The notes under the pieces: generated by a model
Told to the model about the DNA's origin: nothing
What the model saw: the letters and a program-made list of their open reading frames with translations, nothing else
Database searches by the model: none
Assembly: GCA_900617975.1 (NCBI GenBank)
Contig: UZAE01000140.1
Span: 1 to 34,713, forward strand
Reading direction: 5' to 3'
Origin: Rodentolepis nana
Taxonomy: Eukaryota; Platyhelminthes; Cestoda; Cyclophyllidea; Hymenolepididae
Length of the DNA: 34,713 nucleotides
Program-made: the position numbers and the translations under genes
Shown here: positions 23,501 to 32,500 of the stretch, piece after piece
Numbering within the stretch: the first letter of the stretch is position 1
Layout: each line of letters opens with the position of its first letter

Positions 23501-26500
23501 TTTCAAATGGGGACTAAAGATTGGTATACCATTTTGCAATTGAATATGATTTGAAAATAAAATAAAATCACAAAGCAAGCATAATAAAATAGGGACAAAA
23601 GCGAAAGAAAGAGAGCAAGTGAGCAAATACATTTGTTACAAACAAAATACCATGGAGATGGTGGGTTATTTGGGTAAGGAAGAGGCAAAAAAACAACGGT
23701 TAGTTAAGAAACATTAACATCTGAGCAAAAGATGCATTAAATTCCAGTCAGAGAATCTAAATTTTAGGATATACTTCATAAGGACTTACCGAATCCCATT
23801 GTGTTCTAGAAATCTCGTTATCAGCAGTAAGATCATCACCTTGAGTTCCTTCCTTACTAGGCAGACGTCTGGGTTTCACCAACTCTGAATTTTCGGCCTC
23901 ATTGTTTCCAGATTCTGCTTGATTTTGCTCCTTTAAAGTTGTGTCATCACTTTGTTGAGAAGATTTTGAACCATGTTTTTCCAAACCGTGAGATTCAGGG
24001 GTTTTAGAAACAGAGAAAGTTTTGGGGCTGTGAAACTGTGTCCGTTGTCCCTCTAAGACATCTATTGTTTTTGGTTCTAGTGATTCACCAGTTTCTTTTT
24101 CGGTTTTTAGATTGTGTCCAGGGGCTACAATGGGTTCTTGCTGCACAGCGGAAGCTTTACCAATTTTTTCTACTGCGGCATTATAAGCCATTACTCCAGC
24201 GATTACTGGCGCTCCGAGTGTTGCTGCTAAAGCCTTACCAACACCGGATAATATTGGTCTGACAACAGAACCCGTTCCATTGGTGGGCGGCGTCTGTTCC
24301 GTTTGATTTTCATCGCTTCCCACTGTTTTACCGATGCTGATTTCAGAGGGCACATATTTTCCCTGGTCTATAGAAGATTCAAAGCACTTTTTACCTTCTG
24401 CAAGTCCAGGCGAGTCAGGAGTTTCTTTCTCGACATTAAAAGCATTAATACTTTCTTCGTTTGCACTCAAGGAAGTTGGAATCTTCTTGTTTTGGTCTTT
24501 AAATGATAACTGATAAGATTCATCAATCCCTGACATCGTAGGATCCTGGACAGGTATTTTCAATTCAGGAGAGAATTTATCTTGATCAATCGTGTCAATC
24601 AATGATCTATCATTAGGAACAACTTCGAGATTCAAGTGCTGTGACTCCCTAGTTGAATTGCTCCCAGGTGATATAATAACATTCTCAACCAGTTTTTCTT
24701 CGACTACTTCTTTTGAAGGTGTTCTTTCACTGGGATACTTCTCAGAAGTCTCTTTCTTCTTTTCTAACTCTGGCTTCGGCAAAGATCGCTCACTTTCAGT
24801 GGAAATAACAGAATTATTTTTACCACCCATACCACCTGAATTGGGAGGGTATGCATTCCACTGATCGTCATCGAAAGACCGTTTAACAGCAGCAGAACAT
24901 TGTGTTTCTTCAGTTGAGCTTCTTCTAGCGCCTGGTCTTTGATTAAATACTTCTTTTGACACTGCTTCCTCAGCTGGAGTCTCACCAGACCAATCTTTAT
25001 CTTCTTTGAGTTCATAATCCGAATTGGGAGAATTTGACAAAAACTGTCTCTGTGCTAACTTTTCTGCTTTATATTGCGGAGGTTTAGAGCCCTTGTAAAT
25101 AGGGTCTTTCTCTTGACTGCTGGTCCACTTTAAATCTGGATCAAGTTGTTCAATCTTGCTGTCATTCGTTTCCTCAGAACCTGGCACCGGAGAATTCAGT
25201 GACTGTTGACCAAACACAATTTTACTATTATCGTCCTTATCCATCACTGAAAATGTACCTTTTCCAGGACTAAGTTCTGAATTATGGCGAATGGATGATT
25301 GCGGAAATCGAGTATGCGTTCCATTGATATCGATATCCATTTGCTCCCCAATTTTAGAGTCATAGTGTGATTGTGATTGAGATGACCCAACAGATTTCTT
25401 GATACTTTCAGTTGGTCTGGAAGCAGCTGCAGCATCGCTGTCCACCTGTCCTGAAGAAAATGTCCTTTCTCTAACACCAATCTCTCCATGATCAGATGAT
25501 TGAATGTCTTCTTGCGAATGCAATCTAGCAGATGCAATAGGGCTGGGTTTCGCATCTTCAACAACATCCATCTTACTTGGAGAACTATCAATTTCGTACG
25601 AAGTAACATCTGAGCTACGCTTCGAATGCTGAATGTTCTCACTCGAAGATGCTTGTTTTAGTGGACCTGCTGATTTACCGTTTTGGATTTTACCCTTAAT
25701 TGTCTGATAAGTAATATTTGCGCCCAAAGCGGCTGCGCCCAATGCGACAGCAAGGCCCGTTCCGACTTTCGATGCAGCATCAAGTAAATTTGACTTCAGC
25801 ATTTTCGAATCTTGGTCTTTTACATGAGATCCTCCCGGCACATCTTTATTCAATACTATAGGAAACTCTGCGGCTGACAGCCACTTCCCTTCTTTCATTT
25901 CACGTTCACTTGGAGTAATTTCTACAATCTCATTCTCTCCAGGAAGTTCCGATATCCCGGACGATGTTGCTAAACCAGAATCTCCCACAGAAGAAGGTAG
26001 ATTGGATCGATTATCATCACCAAGAAGAGATAAATGAATTAAATAGGGTACGTTTACAGGATCACCGTTATTTATTACTGAATTTAGTGTTGATGTGCTG
26101 TTAGTAGCTGGATCTCTAATCACTGTTTTCTCACCATCAATCAGACCAATTTCGATAGCCTCTTTAATAAGTAGACGGTGTCCAGTAAAAGGGTCGTTTA
26201 CAAAACCAGTCTGAGGGTCTAGATAACCAAGTTGAACTGCTGTCTTTAAGTCTACAGGTAACTTGACTGTCGCAGATACTTTTGAGTCGGTACAAGGTGG
26301 AATTGTTACATGAAGCGCAGAACGGTTTCGTTTTCCCTCGTCGACAATATCCTCTTGTAATTCAACACACATAGACCGATTAAACAGGAGTTCGGTTATG
26401 ACATTTTCAGGATTAGTTGGTAGTAAAATATCCACCGGAATATACTCCTGTGTAGTTCTGAAGTGTATCACAGTTCTGTGGTAACACAAGGGTCCATCAT

Positions 26501-29500
26501 TAAATGCATTCAGAATGGATACATATGTTTGTGTGTGGGGATTGAGAACAGTTCTGCTCTGTTGATTAATAAGGTGTAGAGCATGAGCTGAAGCGTATGG
26601 TATCCTGCGTCCGATACTCAATTGTCTGCGCCCAAACGGTTCCACGTCCTTGGGAGACAATAGTGTTGCCATCGGCCATTCAATCCACTTTTCCATAGGA
26701 ATTGTTCCTTCATTTAGGTAACTCAGCAGGCTACGATAATGACCAGTTCGTTCATCTTGAATTAGGGAGTTTTCACCATCTATTGTTGACAATTCAATAG
26801 CCTCCTCAAGAGTTATTTTCTGATTAGTGGCGGTCAATGCCATTCCGGTAGATGGATCAAACTTTCCACATTGAATAGCTCTAGCTAGACTTAGTCTCTC
26901 GCATTGAGGCTTTTCTTCAGGGGGCTTCTCATCAGTATTCTTTTTCTTTGGTTTTAGAATGATTTTCACTGTGCCTAGTTTCTTGTCTCCTTTGCCAGAT
27001 TTAGGACCGATCACAGAACGAAGGCGAGTATAGTCATCAGGTGATAGCGTCTCCCTAACATCACCGCCTACTGGACCCGCATTGCTAGTCATTAAAATCT
27101 TCAGCAGCTCATTTTTCCAACTCGCTTCTGATATGTGGCTGTCACGATTTGCAATCGCATTCGCTTCATTCAATACCGTTGCTAAAGTATAATGCTGGCT
27201 TTCAGACATGTCTGAATCTCTTCCATTACCAATGCGAACCACGATTGAGTTAGGATCCAAGATTCTCTGTTCCACAGCTTCAAGAAGATTCACCTGAGAG
27301 ACAGCTCCAGTAGAACTTTTCAATCGACCTGTTCGAGGGTCTATCCAACCACGTCTTAGAGCAGTAGCGAGACATAATTGTTGAGGAGAATCAAGTTGGC
27401 GACGAGATGTCTCGAGGATGGGGAGATTTTGCGGGACAAGACGTCGAACTAGAGGTAGTTTTATTGCCGAAATCGCAGTACCATCGGTCATCGAAACTGG
27501 TGCGAGGTTGCCCAATAAGTGGAGATCTAGTTGTCTCTTCTTTGGTTGTTTTACAGTGATCTAAGATAGTAAGAAAATGCATATTAGACTTATTTCATTA
27601 ACGTTAAATTATTGGCTTATAAATGCCTGGGTAGATAATATTAATTTTAGGCGACATTCAATGATTACTAATGTGTCATACATTTTTGCTAAGCTCTTTC
27701 TTGGATTTTTGTACATTGCCTGTTAAGAGTGTACTTTAATTTTGAAAAAAAGTAAGAATATTTTATGACAAGAATAGAATTATATTGATTATCATCACCT
27801 AAGTGAGGCACAGAGCATTTATAACCTTTAAATTTGAATATTGGAACGTGAACTGATTCAGTTAGTAAATTGAAATAATCAGTGGTGAAGCTTAAATTGA
27901 GCGAGACTCCTCGTTAACTTGACGTACTTCTTTAAACGCCTTTCAGTTGCTATTCAACGTCAGCTACTTCCCACAATAATAATTTTTGAATTTTTCTGTA
28001 TTTGCTTTCTGAGAAACAGAGATGTATTACTTTAATACTTTCCCAATAAATATGAATTTTAAATATTTTTTGCATCGAAGTAATCTCATTTAAATTAATG
28101 GCAAATTTTAGCAAATATGGGGGCATAAAGTTTAGGCTAGGCAAATTCATGAGGTCAGACACAATTCTCTGGCTAACAATTTCATTAGCTCCTCATTTCA
28201 CCTAAATCAAAAGTACACAACTGGGATGACTCATATTCTATTTTGATTGGCCATTTAATAGCTCACCTGAGGTCGCTTATTACCATGCACCCTTGGCTTC
28301 CGCTTGCTGGTCAAACTTCGACTGACCGTTCCTTTCCAACTGCGCTTCACCACATTCTGTTATAATTTAATGACATTGTTTGAAATGATTGGGTAAAATA
28401 TCTCCTTAAACCATTTTCATTGATTTAAATAGCTTATGGAGTGTCAAAGTAATTCAATTATTAGTGCATTGAGAAGTACCTAGGTGAATCAGATATACGC
28501 ATTGAGTGGTAATGTGTGCTAACATACGCTTAGAGCCTTAAAAAACTTCTCTCAGAAATCTTATTATGGACTTTCAATTCAAAGATTACTCCCAAAGTAT
28601 TTAGTTACTCCATTTTTAAAAAGCAGTAATGCCAAGCGATTTTTTCTCCAAATTCAAGTGCTTACTTCTCACGAGATTTTAATCCCGTAACTTATTTTGA
28701 ATTAATAAATTCTAAAGTTACATAATTCTTAATGAGTAGTAACTTTCCTAATTAGAGTGGAACAATGACGTTTTGTTGACTCACCTTTACATGGTCATAT
28801 ACTCCATTTTCATCAATTTGGTTTATTATATCCTCCTGTTCCTTGAAAGTGACATTTAACGGACGCACAGCTAAGTCAATTTCCACAGTTCTATAGTGAA
28901 TGGAATCAAATGGTCTAGATATCAGGTTCTCACAGGGAGGTCTCAAATGATGAACAACGCGGATTAGCCCCTGCTGATGAGCATCTTCAAGTGTGATCGT
29001 TTCGGTAGTTCCGGTATGATGATACAACCCACGAATGGGATCAAGAAGTTTTGAGGTAATAGCTTCTTCAACAGGAACAATTGCCTTCGCATTAACATCA
29101 TAGACTCCTTCTAGAAGGTAGACATCATGTCTCTTGTGGAATATCTCCAACCAATACGTCGTTTCACCAGTCTGCTTGACAAAGGATTTTGTGAAGATAA
29201 GTCCGACAATCACGCTCTTTCCCAATGCTTCCCCAACGTTTATCATAGCTCCAGAGTCCGAATCATAAACACGGTTATTATGAACGTCAACTAAGCCCTC
29301 TCGAATCATAGCTCGTGTAATAGCTGTCTCAACTCGCAGTGACTGATTTGGAGAAGTTAGGTAGAATCCCGACACGACGCAATACCGATTTAGTTTTCTC
29401 TTCAATGGCCTGCGCTTAGCCTGGAGTTCTTCAGAGTTGAGAGAAGGTGAGGCCTTCCTACGTCTGTGACGACTAGAACCAGTTATAGTGAAGATATCGC

Positions 29501-32500
29501 CGAGATCCCCCGTGGTACAACATGGTGGTGAAAGGAGTGTTCGCATGCTTTCCATTGTGCGGTGGGTCGTTCCGGTAGCGTAGGTGCTCTGATGTTCCTC
29601 TTTACAGGGCTACAATGATTGTATGTGAATAAAATAAGCTTTTTAAGACCAGTAAAAATTTTAAAATGAGATAACTCACTATGTTAACGATCATTGCTAA
29701 ATTATCATCAATCCTGCTTTTAAGGGCATTGAATTGGGTGTTTAGATTTGCTATTGACGATTCCAGGGAGACAAGATCGATTATCCCATTTATTGATGGA
29801 TCTGCAAATCTGGTATTGGCAGGCTCCATGTTGACAAAAGGAAAACCGCTGACAGAACGATGGTATTTATCACCACGATTAGCTGATTCCTGCAAGGAAA
29901 GATGAATTTGAAGAATAATAGTAAATAAAAATAATGATCATCATCATATCTCTAAATATGAAGAAATTTCATTCAAGAATAAATTTAGCTGCTGTTGAAA
30001 AGTAGAAAATTGGTACGAAAACAACTTCATAGACTACTTACTTAGACCATTAATGCAACGTAAACCAATTATTTAATATTTACATCAAAATGTGAGCAGG
30101 ACAGATAGCTGCAAAGTATACAATATCTCATGCACTGGAGAGTGAGTGTAATGTGAGTATTCAGTTCAAAAGATTAAAGAATTTTAATATCACTAACCAT
30201 GAAAAGTTGAAATCATTTAACCAGATCAGGGCTTCTCTAGGCATGAGACTAAATGTCAGTTCCATCAAATGTTATTCTTCATGCACGAAGATATGCTTTC
30301 TTGGTATTTCCTTAATCGGGCATCCATTAATGTATTTTTACTCTGTTTGAAGTAGACAAGGTTTGAAATATTGAGAAGAAGGGCCATCTCAATCGCCATA
30401 ATTATGCAACTTCTAGCTGGCAATAGCTTTGATTTGTAAGGAGAACAATTCAAAGTAACCTATGTCCATTCTGCCTGAAAAAATATCATTCAGTTCATTT
30501 CATCGACAAGATTCTCAGTTGATGTCCTATTAATATTTGCGCTTTGGTCATAAAGACGTAAAGATATTGATTTTTCAATAAGAATAAGTAAGTTAAATAG
30601 AGTTTTGTCCATGAAATCTATTAATAATATTTAAATTTACTGATCTCCTCATCTTATCCCAAAATATTAATTTGTTTGTTTTTTCTGAAATCTAAGGCTG
30701 GATTATTCTTTAATGACAATTTACCACTTACCGGTTAATTACCATTTTAATATTTAAAAATAAAGATCAATGCTGTAGCACACTCTTCCAAAGCTTGAAA
30801 TTATTAGAAATGCCAAGTAAATGGGACCAATTAGCAGTAAAAATTAACTTTGAAGTTAATTGTTAAAGACACCAGAGAATTGGAACTTACCTCAAGTAGG
30901 TTTATTAAATTCTTGAAAGTTTGATTGAGTTCCTTCAGCTTCTCTTCACTATGAACAGCCTCACTTGATGCTTTTTCAAGATTCCTTGCAGCAGTGCTTG
31001 TGGAAATATTTCTATGAGGATAGCTTTGGATGCTTTTCTCTGCGGATTCCACGACATCTGACGTATCCCGAAGCCATACCGTAAGACCCCGTCGAAGAGT
31101 TATCGTGTTCTTATACTGCTGGAAAATGTCGGCTAGCTCCTTGTTCCTGAAAGTTTATTAAGAGGAGTTAATTTGCTAAGCCTTCTTCTCGGGTACCTTA
31201 TAAGTTTAGATGTTTAAAATGACGAGGAAACATGCCCTTATTTATTCAAGAGAAAGTTGATAGAAAACTGCTATTTGGGTAACTTGCGATGGAACTTACG
31301 ACAACAATGTTAACCAATTTACAAAAGTAATTTACTTTATTTGGTGCATTTAGAATTAGAAATATTTAAATTAATAATTTTGAGGCCATTTAATCAGACA
31401 AACTAATAAAAAAATACCTTTTAACCGAAATGAATTATTTGAATTAGATTTTGATGCCAAAAAGGCTTGGTTTGGAAAGAAACAAGAAGTTCGTTTGGAT
31501 ATAAAGAGGGAAATTGGAATTAAGTGGAAGATAATTCTTGTTACGTTTATAAGCAATAACACATAGTTTAAATGAGTTTACGAAACTAAGCGAGTATCTC
31601 CTATAGTCTTAAATGAGCGATCTATTTAGCTCTTCGAGTCCTTCAATTGCACTTTATTCGTCATTCATGAAAGCGATAATTTTCTTTGTCTCGATAACTC
31701 ATTTTATTATCTTACTAAATTAATAAGCATGCTAGCCTTTCATCTCAATTGAAAATGGGCTAGCGGCGTAATTACTAACATAAAAGAAATATGAAAACCT
31801 CCAACGAAATTTTGCGTACGAAATAACAATATTCAAGAAGGGTTGAGGCAATTTAACCCTTAAACTTCCAAATTCTTTTTGAGAAATGTATCCTGCCGCA
31901 CTCACGCGTGTCTCACAGCAGACTGATACCGACGTCATAAGTTTTGGTGATATCAGACAAAGGATATAGACACATTGAACACGTTCCAAACGAAGATAGC
32001 GTCTTCTGCTACGAGTCTAGTACCAATGGAGCTCATTTTGAAAGATTAAAGTGCGATTCTAAGGGCGTTAAAGGGTTAATAATAATTTTTAAGCAATCAT
32101 TCTACAAGAATGATCTGGGGTTATAGGGTGCTTACAGATATCGCAATTACTGTACCAGTGAAATAAAACAGTAGAAATTGATTCACGATCGACACTGGAA
32201 TTAAATAAACTGACCAAAGACCTCAAAATATTGCGATATAAACTAACTATTGGTTATTACAAAGTGAATAGCATTCATTATGGGATTCTGTACAACTTAA
32301 AGATTCCAGAATCAAAAAAAGGTTCGACTCTTGGCATACAGGCGCTTATTCGTCACCATCTCTTATTCTTTCACTGAAAAAATGATTGTTTTGGTTTTTA
32401 ATAATAATTTAAAAGCAATAGCGAAGGCCATCTGGTTAGAGCCTAATGTTTGTGATAAAGCCAACCTACATCAGATCAATTCGATCGACAAGATCTCCTA

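Noticed and set aside
7689..23513. The idea that the giant open frame is a separate intronless gene or a viral or bacterial insertion
   Set aside because: Good acceptor and donor sites at its edges, exact phase match to plectin-repeat and spectrin exons, and codon and base use like its neighbours argue for an internal exon. Its first Met is preceded by eight open codons up to the acceptor.
27950..28162. A 70-codon minus-strand open frame between exons 6 and 7
   Set aside because: AT-rich composition, no splice signals, no family pattern. Exons 6 and 7 already join in frame.
31732..31989. An 85-codon minus-strand open frame in an intron
   Set aside because: No splice pair with a matching phase and no spectrin or plectin pattern. 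The flanking exons already join in frame without it.
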